Below are positions 1 to 8,576 of a stretch of DNA of 64,000 bases, piece after piece. The notes beneath the pieces are model-generated. The model ran no database searches, was not told the DNA's origin, and saw nothing but the letters and a program-made list of their open reading frames with translations. The DNA is taken from NCBI RefSeq assembly GCF_000426845.1, contig NZ_AUGD01000008.1, forward strand, positions 248,001-312,000, in the 5' to 3' direction. Made by a program: the position numbers and the translations under genes. Source of the stretch: Bradyrhizobium sp. in8p8 (lineage in GTDB: Bacteria > Pseudomonadota > Alphaproteobacteria > Rhizobiales > Xanthobacteraceae). How positions within the stretch are numbered: position 1 is the first letter of the stretch; every line of letters begins with the position of its first letter.

Positions 1-24
1 CGAGCGTGGCAGCGAGCGGCACGG

Positions 25-567
25 TCACTCCTTGGCGTCGTGGTTGACGGAAGCGAAGATCGTCTCGAGCACCTTGTCCGGATCGTCGCGGTCGATCATC
101 GCGCGAAGGAAGCGCTTCACGGTCTCGGCGTCCTGCGGCGTCATCTCGGCAAGCGCCCTGGTGATGCGCGTGGTCTGAAGTCCGGCGAGCTTCTGCACCA
201 GCGCCTCGCCCTTCGGCGTCGCATAGAGCAGACGCTGGCGGCGATCATTGTCGCCGGTCTTCTGCACGATATAGCCTTCATCCAGGAGCTGCTTGAGCAC
301 GCGGCCGAGCGACTGTTTCGTGATGCGCAGAACGTCGAGGAGATCGGCAACCTTGAGCCCGGGATAGCGATAGACGAAGTGCATCACCCGGTGATGGGCG
401 CGGCCGAAGCCGAAAGCCTCGAGCTCCTGGTCGGGGTCGCCGACGAAATCGCGATAGGCGAAGAAGAGCAGCTCGATGATATCCCAGCGCAAATTGCCTC
501 CGTCATCGGCCGCCGGCCGGGGCACGGCAGCGTCGGGAGACGAAGTGGCGAAATTTATGTCAGGCAT
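25..567 (-). CDS. MarR family transcriptional regulator
   Basis: A 180-residue winged-helix regulator. The region from about residue 50 to 150 has the MarR pattern: a dimerisation helix, then a recognition helix around ITKQSLGRVLKQL and a wing at GDNDRRQRLLYATPKG. The start at MPDINF was chosen because the upstream in-frame residues (MRAYGFVTLN) look like non-coding extension. It is divergent from ilvE, so it may control itself and that gene. An imperfectly spaced inverted repeat lies directly upstream of the start. The ligand is unknown. Confidence 0.88.
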   Translation of the reverse strand: MPDINFATSSPDAAVPRPAADDGGNLRWDIIELLFFAYRDFVGDPDQELEAFGFGRAHHRVMHFVYRYPGLKVADLLDVLRITKQSLGRVLKQLLDEGYIVQKTGDNDRRQRLLYATPKGEALVQKLAGLQTTRITRALAEMTPQDAETVKRFLRAMIDRDDPDKVLETIFASVNHDAKE

Positions 568-905
568 ATTGACGTATCTTGGGTTCAATGTTACAAAACC
601 ATAAGCCCGCACGAAATTTTAGATCGTTTCGCGTCGGGTGGCATCGGAGCCACGCGGCCTGAGAGTGCCGGACAGGCGACGACGGCCGAAACAGATCTAC
701 CGTGCGATTGTCGAGCGGCATTTCGGCAAAACATACTGGACTTCCGCCTTCCGCAAAAGCATGTCCTCGGCGGCATGCTGGCCACGGAAACCGGCCGTAA
801 CAAGGCTGGCGGCGATCCGGCAGAAACCAATCAAAGCCAGCCGGGCCCGGAGCGGGCAGGGCGGGCGCCAGAACAGCGCCGCCACCGGCAGCGGGAGGCA
901 AGGAC
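568..905. promoter_or_regulatory. Divergent intergenic region marR/ilvE
   Basis: This 338-base gap separates two genes read away from each other, so it must hold both promoters. An inverted repeat ATTGA-N12-TCAAT lies at 568-589, touching the marR start codon, and could be a MarR operator. A purine-rich GGGAGG stretch sits just before the ilvE ATG. No convincing small gene is seen. Confidence 0.5.
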
Positions 906-1988
906 ATGACCATGAAATTCGATATCCAGCCCGCATCCAATCCAACCCCTGAAAAGGACCGCGTCGCCAAGCTGGTGGACCCCGGCTTCGGACGGGTCTT
1001 CACCGATCACATGGCGATTGTCCGCTACAATCAGGCCAAGGGCGGCTGGTATGAAGCCAAGATCGAGGCGCGCGCCAACTTCCAGCTCGATCCGGCCGGT
1101 GCCGTCCTGCACTACGCCCAGGAAATCTTCGAAGGCCTGAAAGCCTACAAGCGCGACGACGGCGGGGTGAACCTGTTCCGGCCGGACGCCAATGCGCGAC
1201 GGTTCAGGGACTCGGCCGACCGCATGGCAATGGCCCAGCTTCCGGAAGACGTCTTCATCGAGGCCGTCGAGCAGGTCGTGCGCATCGATCGCGCCTGGAT
1301 GCCGGGCGGCGAGGGCAGCCTTTACTTGCGTCCTTTCATGATCGCGAGCGAGACCTTTCTCGGCGTCAAGCCGTCGTCCGAATACATCTTTGCGGTCATC
1401 GCTTCGCCGGTCGGCTCCTACTTCAAGGGCGGCCCTGCGCCGGTCTCGATCTGGGTGTCGGAGAACTACACGCGCGCTGCGGTCGGCGGCACCGGCGCCG
1501 TCAAGTGCGGCGGCAACTATGCCGCCAGCCTGCGCGCCCAGGCCGAGGCCATGCAGCACGGCTGCGATCAGGTCGTCTTCCTCGATGCGATCGAGCGCCG
1601 ATACGTCGAAGAGCTCGGGGGCATGAACGTGTTCTTCGTGTTCGACGACGGCTCGCTGTCGACGCCGCCCCTCGGCACCATTCTGCCCGGCATCACCCGC
1701 GACTCCATCATCACGCTGGCGCGCGACGCCGGCAAGACCGTGCGGGAGGAGCCGTATTCGCTCGAGCAGTGGCGCAAGGATGCGGCGAGCGGCAGGCTCA
1801 AGGAAGCCTTTGCCTGCGGCACGGCAGCCGTGATCTCGCCGATCGGCAAGGTTCGTTCGGTGAGCGGCGATTTCGAGATCGGCGGCGGCGCCGCCGGCCC
1901 CGTGGCCATGGGCCTGCGCAAGCAGCTGGTCGACATCCAGTACGGCCGCACCAACGATCCGCACAACTGGATCCGCAAGGTGTTCTGA
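906..1988 (+). CDS. ilvE: Branched-chain amino acid aminotransferase
   Basis: A 360-residue fold-type IV PLP enzyme that exchanges the amino group of leucine, isoleucine or valine with 2-oxoglutarate in the cytosol. The PLP lysine is in the block GAVKCGGNYAAS, and the family motif FVFDDGSLSTPPLGTILPGI follows. Length and motifs fit the bacterial group close to eukaryotic BCATs. An in-frame second ATG lies two codons inside, but the GGGAGG upstream suits the first one. It is divergent from a MarR regulator and followed by a strong hairpin. Confidence 0.95.
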   Translation: MTMKFDIQPASNPTPEKDRVAKLVDPGFGRVFTDHMAIVRYNQAKGGWYEAKIEARANFQLDPAGAVLHYAQEIFEGLKAYKRDDGGVNLFRPDANARRFRDSADRMAMAQLPEDVFIEAVEQVVRIDRAWMPGGEGSLYLRPFMIASETFLGVKPSSEYIFAVIASPVGSYFKGGPAPVSIWVSENYTRAAVGGTGAVKCGGNYAASLRAQAEAMQHGCDQVVFLDAIERRYVEELGGMNVFFVFDDGSLSTPPLGTILPGITRDSIITLARDAGKTVREEPYSLEQWRKDAASGRLKEAFACGTAAVISPIGKVRSVSGDFEIGGGAAGPVAMGLRKQLVDIQYGRTNDPHNWIRKVF

Positions 1989-1999
1989 GGGACGTCGAA

Positions 2000-2034
2000 A
2001 CGTTTCCCCTTTCTGATCAGGAGAGGGGAAACGT
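2000..2034 (+). terminator. Hairpin 3' of ilvE
   Basis: A perfect 11-bp stem (2000-2010 with 2024-2034) around a 13-base loop starts 11 bases after the ilvE stop codon. There is no T run, so it could be a weak terminator or an mRNA 3'-end stabiliser. Confidence 0.5.
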
Positions 2035-2124
2035 GCAATGCTTGTGGCTTATCATGCACTGAACGCACCGCCATAACTCGGCGACAAAGCCAGGATACAT
2101 CAAGGCATCCTGGATATCGCGATC

Positions 2125-2649
2125 ATGGCAACCAAGCTCTCGCAGCCCATCAAGTGGGTCGTTCTCGCCGCAATCACCGGCGTCTCCGTCTTCGGCATCC
2201 TGACCGTCGGCCCCACGCACGAGGTCGTCGCGCAAGACCGCTCGCCGATCGTCGACGTGCGCACCTCCGATCCCGAGATGAACGCCGCGATCGTACGCGC
2301 CCGTGCCACGCTCCCGACCTTCTGGGCCTCCTATGAGTCGCCCAAGCCGTCCGAGGCCGGGCATTCCCTCAAGGTCCGCTTCTCGACCCGGAAGGGCGGG
2401 GAGCACATCTGGATCGGTGAGGTGAAGAAGCAGCCCGACGGGACCTTGACCGGCCTCTTCGCCAACGAGCCGCGCGACATGCCGGGCAAGCGGGCCGGCG
2501 ATAAAGTCGCGTTCGGGGAAGCTGACATCTCGGACTGGATGTTCATGCGAAACGGCAAGATCGTCGGCGGCGAAACCATCAAGCCGACGCTGAAATTCCT
2601 GCCGAAGGCCGATGCCGATGCCCTGAGGGCCCGGCTGGAGACGCCGTAG
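2125..2649 (+). CDS. DUF2314 domain protein, membrane-anchored or exported
   Basis: A 174-residue protein. Residues 8-30 form one hydrophobic segment (VVLAAITGVSVFGILTV) that can serve as signal or anchor. The rest has the DUF2314 (YegJ-like) pattern: MNAAIVRARATLPTFWASYE, a WIGEV strand, then DISDWMFMRNGKIVGGETIKP. Function is unknown for the family. It stands alone between ilvE and hisS and is followed by a fold-back repeat. Confidence 0.75.
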   Translation: MATKLSQPIKWVVLAAITGVSVFGILTVGPTHEVVAQDRSPIVDVRTSDPEMNAAIVRARATLPTFWASYESPKPSEAGHSLKVRFSTRKGGEHIWIGEVKKQPDGTLTGLFANEPRDMPGKRAGDKVAFGEADISDWMFMRNGKIVGGETIKPTLKFLPKADADALRARLETP

Positions 2650-2656
2650 GACGGAG

Positions 2657-2760
2657 CGTCATTCCGGGGCGCCGGAAGCGCGAACCCTGGTGCGCAATTG
2701 CGCACCTGAGGATTGCGAGATTTCCGGGTTCGGTGCTTGCGCATCGCCCGGGAATGACGG
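2657..2760. repeat. Dispersed fold-back repeat, family A, copy 1
   Basis: About 104 bases that begin CGTCATTCCGGGG and end CCCGGGAATGACGG, so the ends pair with each other. The middle holds a perfect 16-base palindrome GTGCGCAATTGCGCAC-type core. A clearly related copy lies at 45481-45582, in the same kind of place (just after a stop codon). Confidence 0.8.
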
Positions 2761-2813
2761 CGTTCCCCAAGCCCCCCGTTGCCGCCCTGCGTCCCGGCTG
2801 GTAAACGCCGCGC

Positions 2814-4328
2814 ATGGCCGAGAAACCCAAGAAACCGCAGAAATTGAAGGCGCGCCTGCCGCGCGGGCTGGAGGATCGCGATCCCTCAGCGATCCGGGCG
2901 ACGCGCGAGATGGTCGAGAGGATCCGCGCCGTCTACGAGCTCTACGGCTTCGAGCCCGTGGAGACGCCGGCGATGGAATACACCGACGCGCTCGGCAAAT
3001 TCCTGCCCGACCAGGACCGCCCGAACGAGGGCGTGTTCTCGTTCCAGGACGACGACGAGCAGTGGATCAGCCTGCGCTACGATCTCACCGCGCCGCTCGC
3101 CCGCTACGTCGCAGAAAACTTCGACACGCTGCCAAAGCCCTACCGCAGCTATCGCGCCGGCTACGTGTTCCGCAACGAAAAGCCCGGCCCGGGCCGTTTC
3201 CGCCAGTTCATGCAGTTCGATGCCGACACCGTCGGCTCGGCCACGCCGGCGGCGGACGCCGAGATTTGCATGATGGCGGCGGACACGATGGAAGCGCTCG
3301 GCATTGCACGCGGCCAGTATGTCGTGAAGGTCAACAATCGCAAGGTGCTGGATGGCGTTCTGGAAGCCATCGGGCTCGCGGGTGACGAAAACGCAGGCCG
3401 CAGACTGACCGTCCTGCGCGCGATCGACAAGCTCGACAAGTTTTCTGCCGACGAAGTGCGCAAGCTGCTCGGTCCCGGACGATGGGACGGCGGCGAGGAA
3501 GGCAAGGGCGACTTCACGAAAGGCGCCAATCTGAGTGCGGCGGAAGCTGACGTTGTTCTCGCCATCACCAAGCCGCGCGACGATTGGAAAGAGGCCATTG
3601 CGGCGGCGGAAACCTACCTCGCCAAGAGCGAAGTCGGTCAGGCCGGCGTGAACGAGCTGGAAGAGATCGCCCGGCTGGTCACGGCGTCCGGTTATGACGC
3701 GGATCGCATCAAGATCGATCCCTCCGTCGTGCGCGGCCTCGAATATTACACCGGCCCCGTCTACGAGGTCGAACTCCTGCTCGACACCAAGGACGAGAAG
3801 GGCCGCCCCGTACGGTTCGGCTCGGTCGGTGGTGGTGGCCGCTACGACGGCCTCGTCTCGCGCTTCCGGGGCGAGCCGGTGCCGGCGACCGGTTTCTCGA
3901 TCGGGGTGTCGCGGCTGCAGGCCGCATTGACGCTGCTCGGCAAGCTCGACACGCGGCCGGAATTCGGGCCCGTCGTCGTCACCGTGTTCGACCGCGACCG
4001 CGTCGCCGACTATCAGAAGATGGTCGCATCCTTGCGCGCAGCCGGTATCCGCGCCGAACTCTATCTCGGCAATCCCAAGAACATGGGCAATCAGCTCAAA
4101 TACGCCGACCGCCGTAACTCGCCATGCGTGATCATCCAGGGCTCGGATGAAAAGGCGCGTGGCGAGGTGCAGATCAAGGACTTGATCGAAGGCGCCAAGG
4201 CGGCGGCAGCGATCGCCTCCAACCAGGAATGGCGTGAGACTCGCCCGGCGCAATTCTCGTGCAGCGAGGCCGACCTCGTCGCCAAGGTGCGCGAGGTGCT
4301 GGCGCGCCATGACGTGAGTTGGGGCTAG
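2814..4328 (+). CDS. hisS: Histidyl-tRNA synthetase
   Basis: A 504-residue class II aminoacyl-tRNA synthetase that charges tRNA-His. Motif 2 appears as RAGYVFRNEKPGPGRFRQF, the HisA-type region as RGLEYYTGPVYEVE, and motif 3 as GGGGRYDGLVSRFRG with ATGFSIGVSRL. It is about 80 residues longer than E. coli HisRS, with extra sequence in the middle (around residues 210-290). The motif 2 loop differs from E. coli at two tRNA-contacting positions (Arg to Lys, Gln to Gly). A lysine-rich head (MAEKPKKPQKLKARLPRG) precedes the catalytic domain. Confidence 0.97.
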   Translation: MAEKPKKPQKLKARLPRGLEDRDPSAIRATREMVERIRAVYELYGFEPVETPAMEYTDALGKFLPDQDRPNEGVFSFQDDDEQWISLRYDLTAPLARYVAENFDTLPKPYRSYRAGYVFRNEKPGPGRFRQFMQFDADTVGSATPAADAEICMMAADTMEALGIARGQYVVKVNNRKVLDGVLEAIGLAGDENAGRRLTVLRAIDKLDKFSADEVRKLLGPGRWDGGEEGKGDFTKGANLSAAEADVVLAITKPRDDWKEAIAAAETYLAKSEVGQAGVNELEEIARLVTASGYDADRIKIDPSVVRGLEYYTGPVYEVELLLDTKDEKGRPVRFGSVGGGGRYDGLVSRFRGEPVPATGFSIGVSRLQAALTLLGKLDTRPEFGPVVVTVFDRDRVADYQKMVASLRAAGIRAELYLGNPKNMGNQLKYADRRNSPCVIIQGSDEKARGEVQIKDLIEGAKAAAAIASNQEWRETRPAQFSCSEADLVAKVREVLARHDVSWG

Positions 4329-4342
4329 CCATTCGCCGCGAT

Positions 4343-4450
4343 CGTCATGCGCGGGCTTGACCCGCGCATCCATCTTCAAAATGATGGACTGCCGGATGCA
4401 GACGAGTGTACGTAGTCTGCAAGAGCAGACGACTACGCCGGGCAATGACG
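4343..4450. repeat. Dispersed repeat, CGTCATGCGCGGGCTTGACC type
   Basis: Starts with CGTCATGCGCGGGCTTGACC and ends GGCAATGACG. It is the same general type as the copies at 16919-17008, 18548-18660 and 54944-55044: terminal CGTCATG sequence, a GGCTTGACCC arm and a variable centre. It fills the gap between hisS and the tautomerase gene. Confidence 0.7.
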
Positions 4451-4484
4451 AAGCAGGCAATACCGAAGCAGCAGGGAGACAACG

Positions 4485-4688
4485 ATGCCTGAGATCACCA
4501 TCAGCATGGCCGAAGGCCGCACCGACGAGCAGAAGGCCGGCATGATGCGCGACATCACCCAGGCACTGGTGAAGAATCTCGGCGTCGATGCCGAAGCCGT
4601 CGTCATCCAGATCAACGAGGCCCCGCTCCGCCACAAGATGAAGGGCGGCAAGACTTTCGTGGAGCGCGCGGCGGCGGCGAAGAAGTGA
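4485..4688 (+). CDS. 4-oxalocrotonate tautomerase family protein
   Basis: A 67-residue protein beginning MPEITISMAEGRTDEQK. After removal of the first Met, Pro-1 would be the catalytic base of this superfamily. Length matches the small 4-OT subunits (60-75 residues), which form hexamers or dimers. The tail is lysine and alanine rich. The natural substrate cannot be read from the sequence, and no aromatic degradation genes are nearby. A good GGGAGAC ribosome site lies upstream. Confidence 0.88.
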   Translation: MPEITISMAEGRTDEQKAGMMRDITQALVKNLGVDAEAVVIQINEAPLRHKMKGGKTFVERAAAAKK

Positions 4689-4696
4689 CGCGTTAG

Positions 4697-4789
4697 CGTC
4701 ATTCCGGGCACCCGCCAGGGCTGAACCCGGAATCTCGATCGACAATCCCTGGATTCCGGGTTTGCGCTTCGCGCGTGCCGGAACGACGA
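4697..4789. repeat. Dispersed fold-back repeat between tautomerase and thioesterase
   Basis: CGTCATTCCGGGC at the left pairs with GCCGGAACGACG at the right, with CCCGGAATCTCG and GGATTCCGGGTT arms inside. It ends only about ten bases before the thioesterase start. Confidence 0.7.
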
Positions 4790-4798
4790 GCGGTACCC

Positions 4799-5191
4799 AT
4801 GGACGCACGCGACTTCATCAAGCCCGGCATGAGCGCCGAGCGCACGCTGGTGGTGCCGACCGAGCGCACCGTCGGGCACTTCGTGCCCGGCATGCCCATG
4901 GTTTACGCGACACCGATGATGATCCTGGAGATGGAAATGACCTCGGGCGATGCGATCCGCGCCGCGCTCCAGCCAGGCTGGGTGACCGTGGGCACCGAGG
5001 TCGACATCCGCCATCTCGCTGCCGCCCTCGTCGGCGCAACCGTGCGGACCACCGCGAAGGTGGTCGCGGTCGAGCGCCGCGTCATCCGCTTCGAGGTCGA
5101 GGCGTTCGAAGGCACGCGCAAGCTCGGTGAAGGCCACCATGCGCGCGGACTGGTCAATGTCGAGATGTTCAACAAACGGCTCGGAGCCTAG
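4799..5191 (+). CDS. Hotdog-fold thioesterase (FlK-like)
   Basis: A 130-residue protein of the hotdog fold, similar to the thioesterase family that includes fluoroacetyl-CoA thioesterase FlK. Seen: MSAERTLVVPTERTVGHFVP, then ATPMMILEMEMTSGDAIRAAL, the family position for the catalytic Thr/Glu region, and VGTEVDIRHLAAALVG. The ATG at 4799 is preferred because the upstream in-frame codons lie in repeat sequence. It likely hydrolyses an acyl-CoA; the acyl group is unknown. Confidence 0.82.
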   Translation: MDARDFIKPGMSAERTLVVPTERTVGHFVPGMPMVYATPMMILEMEMTSGDAIRAALQPGWVTVGTEVDIRHLAAALVGATVRTTAKVVAVERRVIRFEVEAFEGTRKLGEGHHARGLVNVEMFNKRLGA

Positions 5192-5209
5192 CGCGGCCGT
5201 GGACTTCGC

Positions 5210-6571
5210 CTAACCCACCTTTCGGGCTTGTGGAGACGAATACGACGTTTCCTGCTCCTTGCGGAGACGCACGGCAGGCAGCCTCTCGTCAATCGTCACA
5301 TCCGCCCAGGTGATACAGGCGTCTTTGGCGACCGCCTTGGTCAATCGCACATTGTGCGCAAGCCCGAGCGGCAGATAGCCCTTTTCAAGCGAGGTGCTGG
5401 CGGGCGTCAGCTTGCCGAAGACGGTGTAGCCGCCTTCTCCGTCGAGCGTGTCTCCCTCGCGCAAGTCCTTCTTGGCTGTGGCGGCAACATCGGCGTTGAA
5501 CGTCGTGGCAACGCCTGTCGCCTCGTTGCGCAGAGCGATCGAGGCAACTGAAATTCCAAGCTCCAGCCCTATGAGATGCCACTTCTTGTAGGAGCTCATG
5601 TAACGACCGCTTGGATCGGTGACGACGCTGTATTCCTGGAAACAGTTGCGGATGTAATCGCTGTCGCCTTCGAAACAGACCCACACGCCCTTGCGGATGT
5701 CGTTGGGGATGGGTCTGCCTTCGGCCGTCAGGCAGGACACGACCTCGACTTGGCCCTTGGATTCCAGGATGCCGCCCTCCGAACGGGGGCGCATCAGCGT
5801 CGGGATGTCGTCGACCGATCCCGGTGGGAATGCGAGGCCATGCGAGGGCGCCTTCAGGCCTGTTGCGTTCGCGATTGCGGCGGATTCGATCGCAGGCTTG
5901 GAGCCGTCGAGGAACGCGTTGAACATCTTTGGATTCATGCCGCCGCGCGCAGCTTGCTCGGCAGACAATCCCCAGTGATCCCAGACCGTTTCGGGCGTCG
6001 ATTCCCGGTAATGCGGCAGCCATTTGTGGCCGCGGCCCGCTGCCACGACGGGAAATCCGCAGGCCCTCGCCCAATCTACGAGGTCGCAAGCGAGGGCCGG
6101 CTGATCGCCATAGGCGAGGCTGTAGATCACGCCGGCCTGCCTGGCTCTCTGCGCGAGGATCGGTCCGCAGAAGGCGTCGGCCTCGACGGTCACGTTGATG
6201 ACGGCCTTGCCTGCAGAGAAGGCGCCGAGGCAGTGCTCGACCGCCGCGACAGGATTGCCGGTGCACTCGGCAATCACCTCGATGCCTTCGCACTTCACAA
6301 GCGCTTCCCAGTCGTCGGTCAGGAAGGTCGTGCCGTTCTTGAGAGCATCGCCGAGCGAGGCCGCGGCGAATTGCTCCGTGCGCCAGCCCACCCGGTTCAG
6401 GTTTTCGCGGGCACGCGATGGAGACAGGTCGGCAATTCCGACGAGATGGACGCCCGGCGTACGCAGGACCTGATGAAGATACATTGCGCCGAATTTGCCC
6501 GCCCCGATCAGTCCGATCTTGATGGGGCGCCGCTCGGCCTGTCGTTCCAGAAGTTTTGCGTAGAGGTTCAC
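5210..6571 (-). CDS. NAD(P)-binding oxidoreductase with C-terminal SAF domain
   Basis: A 453-residue protein. Residues 16-160 form a Rossmann domain (KIGLIGAGKFGAMYLHQV, then GIADLSPSRARENL), like homoserine dehydrogenase. The middle has a conserved GRGHKWLPHYRESTPETVWDHWG stretch split by substrate contacts I cannot assign. The last 90 residues (PLGLAHNVRLTKAVAKDACI) look like a SAF domain, as in sialic acid synthase and FlgA. Such proteins are usually annotated as homoserine dehydrogenase-like; related sugar-acid enzymes are known. It lies 67 bases downstream of proC on the same strand. Confidence 0.82.
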   Translation of the reverse strand: MNLYAKLLERQAERRPIKIGLIGAGKFGAMYLHQVLRTPGVHLVGIADLSPSRARENLNRVGWRTEQFAAASLGDALKNGTTFLTDDWEALVKCEGIEVIAECTGNPVAAVEHCLGAFSAGKAVINVTVEADAFCGPILAQRARQAGVIYSLAYGDQPALACDLVDWARACGFPVVAAGRGHKWLPHYRESTPETVWDHWGLSAEQAARGGMNPKMFNAFLDGSKPAIESAAIANATGLKAPSHGLAFPPGSVDDIPTLMRPRSEGGILESKGQVEVVSCLTAEGRPIPNDIRKGVWVCFEGDSDYIRNCFQEYSVVTDPSGRYMSSYKKWHLIGLELGISVASIALRNEATGVATTFNADVAATAKKDLREGDTLDGEGGYTVFGKLTPASTSLEKGYLPLGLAHNVRLTKAVAKDACITWADVTIDERLPAVRLRKEQETSYSSPQARKVG

Positions 6572-6638
6572 GATCGCTCTCCCTATCGGCGACAGCCGGG
6601 ATCGCCGCGCATTCGGCCGCCGAGGTGCCCTGATCCGT

Positions 6639-7475
6639 CTACTTCGCCAGTTCCTTCGACCGCTTTGTCGCCGCGGCGATCGCGCGGATCATCAGCTCGC
6701 GCAGGCCGGGCTCGCCCATGAGCACGCTGAGCGCCGCCGCGGTGGTGCCGCCGGGCGAGGTGACATTCTGGCGCAGTGTGCTCGCAGCAAGCTCCGATCG
6801 GTGCAGCAGCTCGCCGGAGCCCGCGACCGTCTCGCGCGCGAGCTTCGTCGCCAGCGCTTCGGGCAGGCCCGCCTCGACCCCGGCGCGGGCGAGCTCCTCG
6901 GCAAGCAGGAACACATAGGCGGGGCCCGAGCCGGAGACGGCGGTGACCGCGTCCATCAGGGCTTCGTCTTCGACCCATTCGACCGAGCCGGTGGCGCGCA
7001 GCAGCGCGTCGGCCACCGCGCGCTGCCCGGCATTGACGTTCTTCGCCGCAACCGCGACGGTGATGCCGCGGCCGATCGCGGCCGGCGTGTTCGGCATCGC
7101 GCGGACCACGGCGCCGCCGCAGACCTCATCGAGCGAGGCGATCGTGGTGCCCGCCATGATCGAGACCACCGAGGTCTTGTCCGAGATGAACGGTTTCAGC
7201 TTGGCGCGGGCCTCGCGGAACATCTGCGGCTTCACCGCGACGACCAGCGTCTCGACCGGGCCGGCGGTCTTCACATCGGGATTGAGCACGACGCCCTTGG
7301 CGGCCAGTGCGGCGATCTCGGGCGCGATGTGCGGATCGACCACCGCGACCCGCCGTGGATCGAGTCCGCCTGCCAGCCATCCCGTCAGCATCGCGCCGCC
7401 CATCTTGCCGGCGCCGGCGAGGAGGATGGTACCGGTGATGTTTTGGAGGGTGCTGCTATCTGCCACTGCGATCAC
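6639..7475 (-). CDS. proC: Pyrroline-5-carboxylate reductase
   Basis: A 278-residue enzyme for the last step of proline synthesis, reducing 1-pyrroline-5-carboxylate with NAD(P)H. The nucleotide-binding motif is LAGAGKMGGAMLTGWL, and the C-terminal helical dimerisation domain has AVSGSGPAYVFLLAEEL and the ending block NVTSPGGTTAAALSVL typical of ProC. Length is normal. The gene follows ybjN on the minus strand with about 190 bases between them, an order I recall from other alphaproteobacteria. Confidence 0.96.
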   Translation of the reverse strand: MIAVADSSTLQNITGTILLAGAGKMGGAMLTGWLAGGLDPRRVAVVDPHIAPEIAALAAKGVVLNPDVKTAGPVETLVVAVKPQMFREARAKLKPFISDKTSVVSIMAGTTIASLDEVCGGAVVRAMPNTPAAIGRGITVAVAAKNVNAGQRAVADALLRATGSVEWVEDEALMDAVTAVSGSGPAYVFLLAEELARAGVEAGLPEALATKLARETVAGSGELLHRSELAASTLRQNVTSPGGTTAAALSVLMGEPGLRELMIRAIAAATKRSKELAK

Positions 7476-7484
7476 CTTAGCAAA

Positions 7485-7640
7485 CGGTGCCGTCCCTGCG
7501 AACGCAGGAACCCATAACCACGACTGGTTCTAGGGGATGGAGCGCAGGGCAACAAGCGTCGTGCCACGAGGCATCGGGCGGTGTGGGTTCCGGATCATCG
7601 CGCCGCTCGTCCGGGACGACGACGACCAGGGAGCTGTCGC
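7485..7640. repeat. Repeat-like spacer between ybjN and proC
   Basis: The spacer holds CCGTCCCTGCGAACGCAGGA, a form of the common rhizobial CCTGCGAA...GCAGGA fold-back sequence, and a CGTCCGGGACGACGACG arm further right. It is more decayed than the other repeats in the window. Confidence 0.4.
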
Positions 7641-7665
7641 GCCTCTCTCACGACATCCGAGAGCC

Positions 7666-8166
7666 CTACGCCTCTCCGACCGTGTCGAACATCGCGGCGT
7701 CCATGGCCTGTGTGGTGGTCTTGCCGGCCCAGACCACGAACTGGAACGCGGGGAAGTAGCGCTCGCAGGCGTGGATGGCGCCGGCCAGCATGGCTTCGCA
7801 CTGCGCCGTCGAGGCGGTGAGGCCGCCCGGCAGCACAAGGGCCTGGCGATGCATGACCATGCCGGTGTTGGTCCACAAGTCGAAATGGCCGACCCACAGC
7901 TGCTCGTTCACGGCGGCGACGAGCCGCTGCACCTCGCCGCGCCGGGCGGGCGGGATCTTCATGTCGAAGGCGCAGGCCAGATGCAGCGCCTCGATCTCGC
8001 CCATCCAGGTGAAGGAGAGCTGATAGTCGGTCCATTGTCCCTTCGAGACAATCGTGAGTTCGTCTTCGCCGGAGCGTTCGAACGGCCAGTTGTTGCTGGC
8101 AGCGATGTCCTCGACCACCGCAAGCGGATGGCTTCTGGAATCGATAGCGCCTTCGAGCAGGGACAT
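7666..8166 (-). CDS. YbjN domain-containing protein
   Basis: A 166-residue protein with the YbjN (bacterial sensory transduction-like) fold, which resembles type III secretion chaperones. Recognisable blocks are AASNNWPFERSGEDELTIV, QLSFTWMGEIEALHLACAFD and WVGHFDLWTNTGMVMHRQAL. No enzymatic motif is seen. The start at MSLLEGAI has an AGAGG upstream; the longer reading would add a lysine-rich head. It sits immediately before proC, and its role there is unknown. Confidence 0.85.
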   Translation of the reverse strand: MSLLEGAIDSRSHPLAVVEDIAASNNWPFERSGEDELTIVSKGQWTDYQLSFTWMGEIEALHLACAFDMKIPPARRGEVQRLVAAVNEQLWVGHFDLWTNTGMVMHRQALVLPGGLTASTAQCEAMLAGAIHACERYFPAFQFVVWAGKTTTQAMDAAMFDTVGEA

Positions 8167-8576
8167 GCCGTCTCGACCTCTTGCCTTCTTGTTGTCCTTG
8201 ATACGCACGCGGTTGGGCCCGGCGCGCGCTACCTAGACGCTAACCGCGATCTCCGGAGTCGCTCTCGCGATCCCCTCGGATCAGCGCGGGCCTGTCGCGG
8301 ATCAAGTGATGTGATTTGCGGAATCTGCGCAACGGGGTCGCGAGTCCGTCCACAAGCCAGGACTCGTTCGTCCACAGCTCATCTCCGCCACAATCCTTAA
8401 CGGATGAGAACAAATCGGAATCGGATTCGGCAAAAGACGCCGAGCGCAGTTCCGCCAGGCGAGCCGAGTCGCCGTGACGGCATGGGACCATGCGCTTGGC
8501 CCATGCGGAACATGCTTGCCGCGCCGGCTCGCCGGCTGCATATTTCCCGATAGGCCGTTCATTCCGGGCGGCCGAT
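8167..8576. other. Intergenic region ybjN / ribH riboswitch
   Basis: About 410 bases between the ybjN start and the FMN riboswitch. It must carry both promoters because the flanking genes diverge. Short open frames here show no recognisable protein and no good start site. No RNA gene or repeat family was recognised. Confidence 0.5.

Noticed and set aside
2886..4808. Long minus-strand frame of 640 codons opposite hisS
   Set aside because: It mirrors the coding frame of hisS and the tautomerase gene in high-GC DNA, and its translation has no family features.
8240..8491. Minus-strand frame of 83 codons in the ribH upstream gap
   Set aside because: No convincing start signal or family, and it lies in the likely promoter region.
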